Shown here one piece after another: positions 35,864 to 44,020 of a stretch of DNA of 64,000 nt. The position numbers were made by a program, and so were the translations under genes. The notes under the pieces were generated by a model. That model made no database searches, was not told where the DNA came from, and saw only the letters and a program-made list of their open reading frames with translations. Source of the stretch: Catenovulum sp052056295 (lineage in GTDB: Bacteria > Pseudomonadota > Gammaproteobacteria > Enterobacterales > Alteromonadaceae); contig NZ_CP182493.1 in assembly GCF_052056295.1 (NCBI RefSeq), positions 186,001 through 250,000 on the forward strand, given 5' to 3'. Every line of letters begins with the position of its first letter. Position 1 is the stretch's first letter.

Positions 35864-35962
35864 AACTAACGCCGCAATATGGGGCGAAAAAAGCTTGGCT
35901 ATAATAGGAACGAAGTGACGCAGCCAAGCTTTTTGCGTCCCTCCATAATTGCATTGTTAGGT
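35864..35962 (-). repeat. attC 81 (T1), the attI-proximal attC
   Basis: Cores AACTAAC/GTTAGGT. T1 arms; last attC before attI. Confidence 0.94.
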
Positions 35963-36408
35963 TAACACCCCGAGCCGGAGCCATTAAGCCTTACAGATGC
36001 ATTATAACGAGGTAGGCAATCTGTAGAATAATTCGCACCTTTATCTTCAAAGTACACAAATACTTCATTATTTTTGACTGTAAACTTTGGTATATAGTAG
36101 TGCCCTTTTTCTGCAAGTAACTTAACTTTTATCTTTGCCTCCTTCCAAGAGATAGTTAATCCATCTACGTTTGAATCCATAATTATTTTGACATCAAATA
36201 TATGCTCGCCTTCTGGCACAAGGTACTCCCAAACAAACTCCCCCCTTGTATCGATATCCAGAACGACGCTCCCCCTGTACTCTGGCACATACAAGGCTGT
36301 AGTCACTGAAGCTAATTCACTTCGCTCCACGCTCTCATCAACTTCAAGCCTTACAGTTTGAGCACAACCGGACAAAGTAATTAATAGAATGAATATAAAA
36401 TTTCTCAT
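35962..36408 (-). CDS. First cassette gene: lipoprotein of unknown function (148 aa)
   Basis: ATG with AGGAA five bases upstream. Lipoprotein signal RNFIFILLITLSGC (Cys about residue 15). The mature domain is beta-rich and ends in GSGSGC. It occupies the attI-adjacent cassette and so is the gene most likely to be transcribed from Pc and the most recent insertion. No family recognised. Confidence 0.78.
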   Translation of the reverse strand: MRNFIFILLITLSGCAQTVRLEVDESVERSELASVTTALYVPEYRGSVVLDIDTRGEFVWEYLVPEGEHIFDVKIIMDSNVDGLTISWKEAKIKVKLLAEKGHYYIPKFTVKNNEVFVYFEDKGANYSTDCLPRYNASVRLNGSGSGC

Positions 36409-36422
36409 ACAGCTTCCTGTTG

Positions 36423-36429
36423 ACCTAAC
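36423..36429 (-). other. attI core (insertion point)
   Basis: On the minus strand GTTAGGT, the junction between the recombinase-side sequence and cassette 81. To its right the attC-type repeats stop. The functional attI site should extend about 50-60 bp to the right (toward 36490). Confidence 0.8.
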
Positions 36430-36505
36430 GCTATATAGACAGAACACCGAAAACCACAGCACTTAGTTCCATCCATCAGCAATCTAAATTAAATAATATT
36501 AAAGT

Positions 36506-36534
36506 AAACTAAAACATTAAGTTACAACTGTCAA
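36506..36534 (-). promoter_or_regulatory. Candidate cassette promoter Pc
   Basis: On the minus strand a perfect -35 TTGACA (36529-36534) is followed after 17 bp by TAGTTT (36506-36511), a weak -10. It points into the array about 80 bp upstream of the attI core, where Pc is expected. Confidence 0.45.
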
Positions 36535-36571
36535 TTTTTACAAAATCGATAAAAATTATCACTAAAATAAA

Positions 36572-36605
36572 TTTACTTTTACCTAAAACATGTATATAAA
36601 AACAG
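36572..36605 (+). promoter_or_regulatory. intI: Candidate PintI promoter with LexA-like box
   Basis: TTTACT (36572-36577), 17 bp, TATAAA (36595-36600). The -10 is inside ATGTATATAAAAACAG (36590-36605), matching 13 of 16 positions of the LexA consensus CTGTATATATATACAG. SOS control of intI by LexA at this position is known from Vibrio and mobile integrons. Confidence 0.55.
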
Positions 36606-36729
36606 TATTGAAACTTATTGTTTAACCACCCGAAAGTCAGCAATTCTGCGTTATAGATGGAATTCCACCTATCACCGGACATGCAAAGGGAACATTTATC
36701 AAACGATAATATACAAAAGGAATATGATT

Positions 36730-37707
36730 ATGGACAATCTTACAACTAGCGCTGAACCTAAACTTCAGCAAATGTACCACCAAGCGATAAAGTTAAAACA
36801 GTACAGTATTCGTACAGAACAAACTTATTGGGCTTGGATTAAAAAATTTATTCTTTTTCATGGCAAACAGCACCCCAAGGAACTATCAATAGAAGATATA
36901 GAGTCGTTTTTAGCTCACCTAGCAGTAAAAAAACAAGTTAGTGCATCTACACAAAATATCGCTTTCAACGCAATTAATTTTCTTTACCAGCAGGTTTTAC
37001 ATATTGAGTTAGCCGGTATAAATGCAATTCGCGCCAAACGAAAACAAAAAGTGCCAACTGTGTTTTCCCATTCTGAAGCATTACAAGTTATCTCTCATTT
37101 AGAATACCCATACAAAACCATTGCAATTTTAATGTATGGCAGCGGCTTGCGGTTATTAGAAGTTGCACGACTGCGCGTTCAAGATGTCAATTTTGAAACA
37201 CAAACCATTACAGTGCGGCAAGGTAAAGGCGGTAAAGATCGAATCTGTATTCTGCCTGTCGGTATTATTGATGATTTAAAAACGCGCATGAAAACCATAA
37301 AAGAACAACACGCACAGGATATAGGAAAAGGTTTTGGTTTGGCTTCTATTCAGCCAGCTTTGTCGCGTAAATATCGGCATGCGTTGAAACAATTCGGATG
37401 GCAATATTTATTTCCGGCGGACAAGTTGGCGCCAGATCCAGCAGATGGAAGGACGAAACGACATCATATTCACGTTAGCTCAATTCAAAAAGCGGTTAAA
37501 GCAGCCATTCGAAAAACAGAGATCACCAAACAAGCGTCTTGCCATACTTTTCGTCACTCATTTGCCACTGAGTTATTAAAAGCTGGTACTGATTTACGAA
37601 CCATTCAAGAGCTTTTAGGTCACGAAGATATTCGAACTACTCAAATATATACTCATGTGGTCGGTCTAAACCAAGCTGGTGTTACCAGTCCGTTTGATCG
37701 AATGTAA
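36730..37707 (+). CDS. intI: Integron integrase IntI (tyrosine recombinase)
   Basis: Recombines attC with attI as folded single strands, inserting, excising and shuffling cassettes. 325 residues from the ATG at 36730 (AAGGA eight bases upstream; an ATG two codons earlier has poor spacing). An N-terminal core-binding domain is followed by the catalytic domain with Arg141 (YGSGLRLLE), Lys169, His272-x-x-Arg275 (CHTFRH), His298 (LLGHEDI) and Tyr307 (TQIYTH). The IntI-specific insert before the HxxR box is present (WQYLFPA...DGRTKRHHIH). Transcribed divergently from the array, intact, so probably active. Confidence 0.97.
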   Translation: MDNLTTSAEPKLQQMYHQAIKLKQYSIRTEQTYWAWIKKFILFHGKQHPKELSIEDIESFLAHLAVKKQVSASTQNIAFNAINFLYQQVLHIELAGINAIRAKRKQKVPTVFSHSEALQVISHLEYPYKTIAILMYGSGLRLLEVARLRVQDVNFETQTITVRQGKGGKDRICILPVGIIDDLKTRMKTIKEQHAQDIGKGFGLASIQPALSRKYRHALKQFGWQYLFPADKLAPDPADGRTKRHHIHVSSIQKAVKAAIRKTEITKQASCHTFRHSFATELLKAGTDLRTIQELLGHEDIRTTQIYTHVVGLNQAGVTSPFDRM

Positions 37708-37726
37708 TAACTAGGCCTACAAAGCA

Positions 37727-37752
37727 AAAGAGCGTTCAATTGAACGCTCTTT
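37727..37752. terminator. Bidirectional terminator between intI and glgP
   Basis: AAAGAGCGTTC/GAACGCTCTTT hairpin with flanking A and T tracts between convergent intI and glgP. Confidence 0.8.
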
Positions 37753-37791
37753 GTTGCTATTTTTTATAAAGACTATCTACTAACTTTAACT

Positions 37792-40407
37792 CTATTCAAC
37801 ATTACAAGAATCAAGTTTCCAAATGTTGTTAACATAATCTTGTATTGAACGATCTGAGTTAAACTTACCCATAGTAGCTGTATTGGTTATTGCCATACGT
37901 GCCCACTTTGTCGAATCTTGATATAAAGCATCAATCTTCTTATGTGCATCAGAGTAAGATGCATAGTCAGCAAGCGTCATATAGGTATCGCCATAGTCTA
38001 ACAAGCTTCGTTTAATTTCAGCGAGTTCGCCCGGTTTACCTGGGGTGAAGTAGTCTGTATCAAACCAATCTAATACGGCTTTTAACTCTTCATTCGCGTA
38101 GTAATAATCCCAAGGGTTATATCCTGCGGCTTTTTTCGCTTTAACTTCATCAACGGTTAAACCAAAAATCACCACATTATCTTCACCCGCTTCTTCAGCA
38201 ATTTCGATATTTGCACCATCTAAGGTACCTATGGTTACTGCACCGTTTAAAGCGAGTTTCATATTACCTGTACCAGATGCTTCTTTACCAGCTAGTGAAA
38301 TCTGCTCAGACACATCAGCCGCAGGGATCATTTTTTCAGCAAGCGATACACGATAGTTAGGTAAAAACACCACTTTAAGTTTATCTTTAATACGCGAATC
38401 GTTATTAACTTTGTCCGCTACTTTATTAATTGCATAAACAATTTCTTTCGCCATGTAATAACCTGGTGCTGCTTTAGCGCCGAAGATAAATACGCGTTTT
38501 GGCATATCATAGTCTGGATTTTGCAATAAACGACGATACAAAGCCATAATATGAATTAAGTTAAGTTGTTGGCGTTTATATTCATGCAATCGTTTAATTT
38601 GAATATCAAACAAGGCTGTAGGGTCAACATCAACATTAGTTAATTCTTTAATAACTTTGGCTAGTTCAACCTTGTTATCATGTTTAATTTGCATAAATTC
38701 TTTTTGGAATTTTTTGTCATCCGCCAAGTCATTTAGTTTTTGTAATTTATCTAAATGTACCGGCCAATCTTCATCAACATGTTTGCTAATTAAGTTAGAT
38801 AACGCAGGGTTACAGGATTTCAACCAACGACGCGGTGTAACACCATTAGTTACATTGGTTAATTTACCCGGCCAAATTTTATCGAACTCTGGGAATAAAT
38901 CAGATTTAACTAATTTAGAGTGAATTTCCGCTACACCATTTACTTTGAAGCTGCCGATTACACACAAGTTACCCATACGTACCATTTTTTCATGGCCTTC
39001 TTCGATAATAGACAATTTGCGTTTAACTTCATCATCACCTGGGAATGCAGGCTCAACTACCTCTTCTAAGAAGCGGCTGTTAATTTCATAAATAATTTCT
39101 AAATGGCGTGGTAATACTTTTTCGAATAAACGCACCGACCATTTTTCTAAAGCTTCTGGCAATAAAGTGTGGTTGGTATAAGCGAATACTTTTTGGCAAA
39201 TACCCCAGGCTTTATCCCAAGTTAGTTCAGCGCGATCAACCAATATACGCATCAACTCAGGAATAGCGACTGCTGGATGCGTGTCGTTTAATTGCATCAC
39301 TACTTGTGATGGGAAGTTGTCCCAGTTATCACCGTGCGCACGTTTGTAACGACGAATAATGTCTTTGATTGAACATGCACAGAAGAAGTATTGTTGAATT
39401 AAACGAAGTTCTTTACCCGCATCTGTATTGTCGTTTGGATACAATACTTTAGAGATGGTTTCAGCTTGCACATTTTCAACTTGTGCATCTAAATAACCAC
39501 CTGCGTTAAATACGTCCCAGTTAAAGAAATCGGACGCGCGACTTTCCCATAAACGCAGAATGTTAACTGTTTTTGCGCCATAACCAACGACAGGAATATC
39601 CCAAGGTACACCTTTAATAATACGACCCGGATGCCATTCTTTGTGGATGCGGCCATTTTCATCGTATTTAGTTTCTACATAACCGTAGAGTGGAATTTCT
39701 TGAATAGATTCTGGGCGACAAATTTCCCACGGGTTGCCGTATTCACGCCAAGAGTCAGGACGCTCTAGCTGGCGACCGTGTTTAATTTCTTGGGTGAACA
39801 AACCATGCTCGTAGTGAATGCCATAACCAATTGCTGGGTAACCTAAGGTTGCTAATGAGTCAACAAAACAAGCAGCTAAGCGGCCTAAACCACCATTACC
39901 CAAAGCCATATCAGGCTCTTCTTCACATATTTCATTGAAGTCTAGATCGAGTTGCTCTAATGCTTGTTGTGCAACTTCAGTTAAACCTATGTTGGTTAGG
40001 TTGTTCTTTAAAAAGCGTCCCATCAAAAATTCTAATGATAGATAATGAACTGCGCGGGTATCTTTTTGAAAGTGTGTTTTTTGGGTTTTAGTTGCACGTT
40101 CAAAAACCATTTCGTTTACCGCTGCGCAAACTGCATTCCACCATGCTTTTTTGCTGGCTTTATTTTCGTCTGTACCTAGCGTTACATGTAAGTGGCGAAC
40201 GACGCACTCTTTAAATTGTTCTGGTGTCATACCAAAACTTTCTAGGCTAGCCGTAACAGCTGAAGCTGCTTTTTTACGTCTAGTTGGTGTTTTGGTTGCA
40301 GTTTTTGCGGCTGTTTTAGGTGCAGCTTTGCTGGCAGCTGTTTTGCTAGCTGATGTTGTTTTTGAAGTTGTTGTCTTACTTTTGCTAGTACGGCGTGTTG
40401 TAGTCAT
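37792..40407 (-). CDS. glgP: Glycogen/alpha-glucan phosphorylase
   Basis: Phosphorolysis of glycogen to glucose-1-phosphate, GT35 family, cytoplasmic. 871 residues against about 815 typical; the excess is an N-terminal Lys/Thr/Ala/Ser-rich tract (about residues 3-50). ATG with AGGA six bases upstream. The PLP-binding Lys is Lys717 in EASGTGNMKLALNG. Other family landmarks are LSLEFLMGR, GNGGLGRLAACF and NVTNGVTPRRW. Lies downstream of pgm on the same strand, which converts its product. Confidence 0.97.
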   Translation of the reverse strand: MTTTRRTSKSKTTTSKTTSASKTAASKAAPKTAAKTATKTPTRRKKAASAVTASLESFGMTPEQFKECVVRHLHVTLGTDENKASKKAWWNAVCAAVNEMVFERATKTQKTHFQKDTRAVHYLSLEFLMGRFLKNNLTNIGLTEVAQQALEQLDLDFNEICEEEPDMALGNGGLGRLAACFVDSLATLGYPAIGYGIHYEHGLFTQEIKHGRQLERPDSWREYGNPWEICRPESIQEIPLYGYVETKYDENGRIHKEWHPGRIIKGVPWDIPVVGYGAKTVNILRLWESRASDFFNWDVFNAGGYLDAQVENVQAETISKVLYPNDNTDAGKELRLIQQYFFCACSIKDIIRRYKRAHGDNWDNFPSQVVMQLNDTHPAVAIPELMRILVDRAELTWDKAWGICQKVFAYTNHTLLPEALEKWSVRLFEKVLPRHLEIIYEINSRFLEEVVEPAFPGDDEVKRKLSIIEEGHEKMVRMGNLCVIGSFKVNGVAEIHSKLVKSDLFPEFDKIWPGKLTNVTNGVTPRRWLKSCNPALSNLISKHVDEDWPVHLDKLQKLNDLADDKKFQKEFMQIKHDNKVELAKVIKELTNVDVDPTALFDIQIKRLHEYKRQQLNLIHIMALYRRLLQNPDYDMPKRVFIFGAKAAPGYYMAKEIVYAINKVADKVNNDSRIKDKLKVVFLPNYRVSLAEKMIPAADVSEQISLAGKEASGTGNMKLALNGAVTIGTLDGANIEIAEEAGEDNVVIFGLTVDEVKAKKAAGYNPWDYYYANEELKAVLDWFDTDYFTPGKPGELAEIKRSLLDYGDTYMTLADYASYSDAHKKIDALYQDSTKWARMAITNTATMGKFNSDRSIQDYVNNIWKLDSCNVE

Positions 40408-40485
40408 CTTTAATCCTATTCACTGATTGACGGATAAAACCGTTTATCAAATGAAGTTGATGTTAATTTCACAACTTAAAAATGT

Positions 40486-40507
40486 ACTTAAAAACGCATT
40501 TTTAAGT
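40486..40507. other. Inverted repeat in glgP-pgm intergenic region
   Basis: ACTTAAAAA-CGCA-TTTTTAAGT-type palindrome in the 265-bp gap between pgm and glgP; no T-tract follows, so more likely regulatory than a terminator. The rest of the gap shows nothing clear. Confidence 0.35.
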
Positions 40508-40672
40508 CAGTTACGCGCTCCGCATGCAGACTAAATGTTGATATTAGGGAGTTAATCAAATAGTCCAATTTCGATTATTGTTATTATGTTTTGCGGCTAA
40601 ATTTAACTAAATATCAGCCAAATAGCCAGTAAAATTGTTAATAGACAATCCTACTGGCGTGCTAATTACAAC

Positions 40673-42316
40673 TTATAAACCTGCTTTTTTAAATGTTTGG
40701 CCAACAATCTCTTTCGCTTCTTCAATAATTTGCGCAAGGTGTTGTTCACCTAAAAAGCTTTCACTATAAATTTTGTAAATCTCTTCAGTACCTGACGGTC
40801 TTGCAGCAAACCAGCCGTTTTCAGTTACCACTTTAAGGCCACCAATAGCTGCATCGTTACCCGGTGCATGAGTAAGCTTAGCAAGAATTTTTTCACCTGC
40901 CAGTGTTGATGCTTCGACATCATCTGCTGATAGGTTTTTCAACACATCTTTTTGTGCTTTTGACGCTGGTGCATCTATACGGTTGTATACTGGCTCACCA
41001 AATTGGCTCACTAGTTCTTGATACAACTGTGCAGGATCTTTACCTGTTACCGCGGTAATTTCAGCTGCCAATAAAGCTAAGATAATACCGTCTTTGTCGG
41101 TAGACCATACAGTGCCGTCCATTCTTAAAAATGACGCCCCTGCACTTTCTTCACCACCAAAACCATAAGTGCCTGTATATAAACCATCAACAAACCATTT
41201 AAAACCAACTGGTACTTCTGATAAGTTTTTACCTAGTGAATTTGCTACACGGTCAATCATGCTGGAAGAAACTAAAGTTTTACCTATGGCTAAACCATTG
41301 TCCCATTGTTTTCTATGGGTGTATAAATATTGAATAGCTACAGCCAAATAATGGTTAGGGTTCATTAAACCAGCTGATTTTGTCACTATACCGTGGCGGT
41401 CGTAATCAGGATCGTTAGCAACGGCAACATCAAATTTATCTTTTAATCCAATTAGACCAGCCATTGCGTATGGTGATGAACAATCCATACGAATTTTGCC
41501 GTCTTTATCAAGCGTCATAAATGAGAATGTTGGGTCAACACTGTCGTTTACCACTTCAATGTTAATGCCATAAGTTTGCGCGATAACATCCCAATAGGCG
41601 ATACCTGAACCACCTAGTGGGTCAACACCAATTTTTAAACCTGACTTCGCAATGGCTTCCATGTCGATTACATTTTTTAAGTCATCAACATAAGGTTTAA
41701 TAAAATCGTATTCAGTAACAAAATCTGATTCTATCGCTTGGGTAAAATCTATGCGTTTAACGTCAGCTAAACCTCCGGCAATAATTTGATTGGCGCGTGC
41801 TTGTACTGCATTAGTGATATCTGTATCTGCTGGGCCGCCATTTGGTGGATTGTATTTAAAACCACCGTCTTGTGGTGGATTATGACTTGGGGTTATTACA
41901 ACGCCGTCTGCTAAACCAGCAGTTTTACCTTGGTTGTAAGTTAATATAGCGTGTGAGATAACTGGTGTTGGTGTATAACCTCTACCTTGCTGTACAACTA
42001 CTTTTACACCATTCGCCGCAAATACTTCAACTGCGGTTGCAAATGCACATTCAGATAATGCGTGGGTATCCATACCAACATACATAGGGCCATCAATTTG
42101 TTTTTCGTTTCTATACTCAACCAGTGCTTGGCAAATTGCAGCTATATGGGTTTCGGTAAAAGTTGAGTTTTCAGACGATCCTCTATGCCCAGATGTACCA
42201 AAACTAACACCTTGTGCTGCAGTTGGTTTATTTAAATAATATTGGCTAACTAAACGAGGGATATTTACTAAATCTTGCTTTTGTGCCGGCTTACCAGCTC
42301 TCTCATGCAACGCCAT
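40673..42316 (-). CDS. pgm: Phosphoglucomutase (alpha-D-glucose-specific)
   Basis: Interconverts glucose-1-phosphate and glucose-6-phosphate. 547 residues, the usual length for the bacterial Pgm type. SFGTSGHRG near the N-terminus, phosphoserine loop TPSHNPP with Ser144, metal loop DPDYDRHG, sugar-binding GGEESAGASF and C-terminal RPSGTEEIYK phosphate loop. Same strand and upstream of glgP, forming a glycogen breakdown pair. The gap of 265 bp leaves room for a separate glgP promoter. Confidence 0.97.
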   Translation of the reverse strand: MALHERAGKPAQKQDLVNIPRLVSQYYLNKPTAAQGVSFGTSGHRGSSENSTFTETHIAAICQALVEYRNEKQIDGPMYVGMDTHALSECAFATAVEVFAANGVKVVVQQGRGYTPTPVISHAILTYNQGKTAGLADGVVITPSHNPPQDGGFKYNPPNGGPADTDITNAVQARANQIIAGGLADVKRIDFTQAIESDFVTEYDFIKPYVDDLKNVIDMEAIAKSGLKIGVDPLGGSGIAYWDVIAQTYGINIEVVNDSVDPTFSFMTLDKDGKIRMDCSSPYAMAGLIGLKDKFDVAVANDPDYDRHGIVTKSAGLMNPNHYLAVAIQYLYTHRKQWDNGLAIGKTLVSSSMIDRVANSLGKNLSEVPVGFKWFVDGLYTGTYGFGGEESAGASFLRMDGTVWSTDKDGIILALLAAEITAVTGKDPAQLYQELVSQFGEPVYNRIDAPASKAQKDVLKNLSADDVEASTLAGEKILAKLTHAPGNDAAIGGLKVVTENGWFAARPSGTEEIYKIYSESFLGEQHLAQIIEEAKEIVGQTFKKAGL

Positions 42317-42540
42317 CTATGACTTTCCTTAACGGTTTTGATTTTCGAGTAGTGTATGTATGGTGATTTTTAGTTTTTAACTTGTTGTATATACCCAAGC
42401 CAGTTGAAAATGTTTTTTATCTATTGCTGAAATCCGGTATTTTCAGGTGGCTTAGCTATACTGCCCTTTTGTTATATCTTAGCTTTTAAAAACAAACAAG
42501 GGGCTGTGAGTGTTTTTATATAACTTGTATGAAAACAGCA

Positions 42541-43215
42541 TTACAACAACTGAGATAAATTTAAAAAGTTTAAACTTTCGGTCGGATTTTTTAACTTAGG
42601 TAACACACCCAACAAAGGTGCATCAATTGCTTGTTGTAAGGTTTGTATATTTTCTTGCATATAAGGCATATCGCCATGTAATGCATTGGCAACCCAACCA
42701 ACAATGTTACAGCCAGATGCTTTGATTGATTCTTGCGTTAATAAAGCATGGTTTAAACAGCCTAATTTTAAGCCGACAACCAATATGACCGGAAGTTGCT
42801 GGGTGGCTACCCAATCAGATAAATACTTGTTATTGCCCAAAGGTAATTTCCAGCCACCTGCGCCTTCGACCACTAAATAATCTAGATTATCTTTGGCAAA
42901 TTTTTCATACGCTTGGGTTAACTGGTTATAAGTTATTTCAATACCAGCTTCTGCCGCTGCAATATGCGGCGCAATTGCGGGTTCAAGCGCTATTGGGTTA
43001 ATTTGTGAATAGGATAACTCAACATTGCTTGCTTGTTGTAATGCTAATGCATCTTCGTTTTTTAACTGGCCATTAATTAACTCACAGCCTGCCGCAATAG
43101 GTTTAAAACCCGCAGCTTTTCCTTGCTTGGCAAAATAGCTAACCAATGCACTAGAAAAAAAGGTTTTGCCACATTCAGTGTCTGTAGCTGTCACAAAATA
43201 GCTTTTTCGACTCAT
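42541..43215 (-). CDS. bioD: Dethiobiotin synthetase
   Basis: ATP-dependent ring closure of DAPA to dethiobiotin. 224 residues; P-loop TDTECGKTFFSS, FKPIAAGCE, and VVEGAGGWKLPL motifs. Last gene of the bioB-F-C-D operon, 3 bp after bioC. A 224-bp non-coding gap separates its 3' end from pgm; no other gene seen there. Confidence 0.95.
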   Translation of the reverse strand: MSRKSYFVTATDTECGKTFFSSALVSYFAKQGKAAGFKPIAAGCELINGQLKNEDALALQQASNVELSYSQINPIALEPAIAPHIAAAEAGIEITYNQLTQAYEKFAKDNLDYLVVEGAGGWKLPLGNNKYLSDWVATQQLPVILVVGLKLGCLNHALLTQESIKASGCNIVGWVANALHGDMPYMQENIQTLQQAIDAPLLGVLPKLKNPTESLNFLNLSQLL

Positions 43216-43218
43216 AAT

Positions 43219-44010
43219 TTATTTTAATGGTTTATTGATACAAGAATATAAAGTTTGCCAACTGGCGGTTACCTTATCTGGATGGCGTGGATAGGCGCTT
43301 TCTAATTTTTGCAATTTAGCACGCGTTAGCCCTGTCGACTGGTCGCGGTTTACCACAGTATTAGCACCTATCGCTTTTAACTCTTTAAGCAGCGCTTTAA
43401 CGCTATCGTAATGAGTTTTATGTTCAACCACTTCAAATACATCGCAACTAATATGCGCTTGCGCAATTTGTTGTTTGGCCTCTTCTAAAGTCAAAAAGTT
43501 ATTTACATGGGTATTGGCATCAAGCGCTGAAAATGCTTGTTTAAGCTCAACTAGGGTATTAGATAACAAAGTGGTAAATACAATCTGCCCACCCGGTTTG
43601 CATACCCTATAAGCTTGCTGAATAACTTTAGTTAAATCACACCACTGCCAAGCAAGCGATGAAAAAACAATATCAAAGCTATTGTCGGCAAACGGCAAAT
43701 CATGCGCGTCAGCTTGCTCAAAGTAAAATTGGCGAAAGTTATTTTTATAGTCAGCACAAGTTGCAACTTTGTGCTGAGCGGTTTTTAACATGCCTTGGGA
43801 GATATCACAGCCTTGATAAATATGCCCTTGGCTAAACTTAACCAAATTCGCTGTACCACAGCCGACATCCAGCAATTTAGACTCTGTTGATAAAGTCAAA
43901 TATTCAGCGGCACGTTCAATCACTGCAAGCTGCAACTGTGCAGCCCCATCATAACTTGCTGCGGCTTTTGAGAAATGCTCAGAGATAAGCTGTTTATTTG
44001 ATAACGACAA
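43219..44010 (-). CDS. bioC: Malonyl-ACP O-methyltransferase
   Basis: SAM-dependent methylation of malonyl-ACP that starts pimelate synthesis. 263 residues; SAM motif LLDVGCGTANL, then SLAWQWC typical of BioC, and VFTTLLSNTLVELKQAF. Third gene in the bio operon, 10 bp after bioF. Confidence 0.94.
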   Translation of the reverse strand: MSLSNKQLISEHFSKAAASYDGAAQLQLAVIERAAEYLTLSTESKLLDVGCGTANLVKFSQGHIYQGCDISQGMLKTAQHKVATCADYKNNFRQFYFEQADAHDLPFADNSFDIVFSSLAWQWCDLTKVIQQAYRVCKPGGQIVFTTLLSNTLVELKQAFSALDANTHVNNFLTLEEAKQQIAQAHISCDVFEVVEHKTHYDSVKALLKELKAIGANTVVNRDQSTGLTRAKLQKLESAYPRHPDKVTASWQTLYSCINKPLK

Positions 44011-44020
44011 TTTTACCTTC

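Noticed and set aside
298..36429. CRISPR array, suggested by regular repeats
   Set aside because: Repeats are about 100 bp, imperfectly palindromic with recombination cores, and separated by whole genes of variable length next to an IntI; they are attC sites.
298..36429. Insertion sequences or transposons within the repeat region
   Set aside because: No transposase frame and no target-site duplications; repeated units are bounded by attC cores.
2908..36462. Upstream extensions of cassette genes containing AWLxxxF/RRKKLG-type peptides
   Set aside because: These residues translate the attC palindromes and are shared by unrelated genes; starts were moved to the codon with a proper ribosome binding site.
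38657..38923. Plus-strand ORFs inside glgP, pheT, bioB and other core genes
   Set aside because: They overlap well-conserved genes in antisense and have no ribosome binding site or family similarity.
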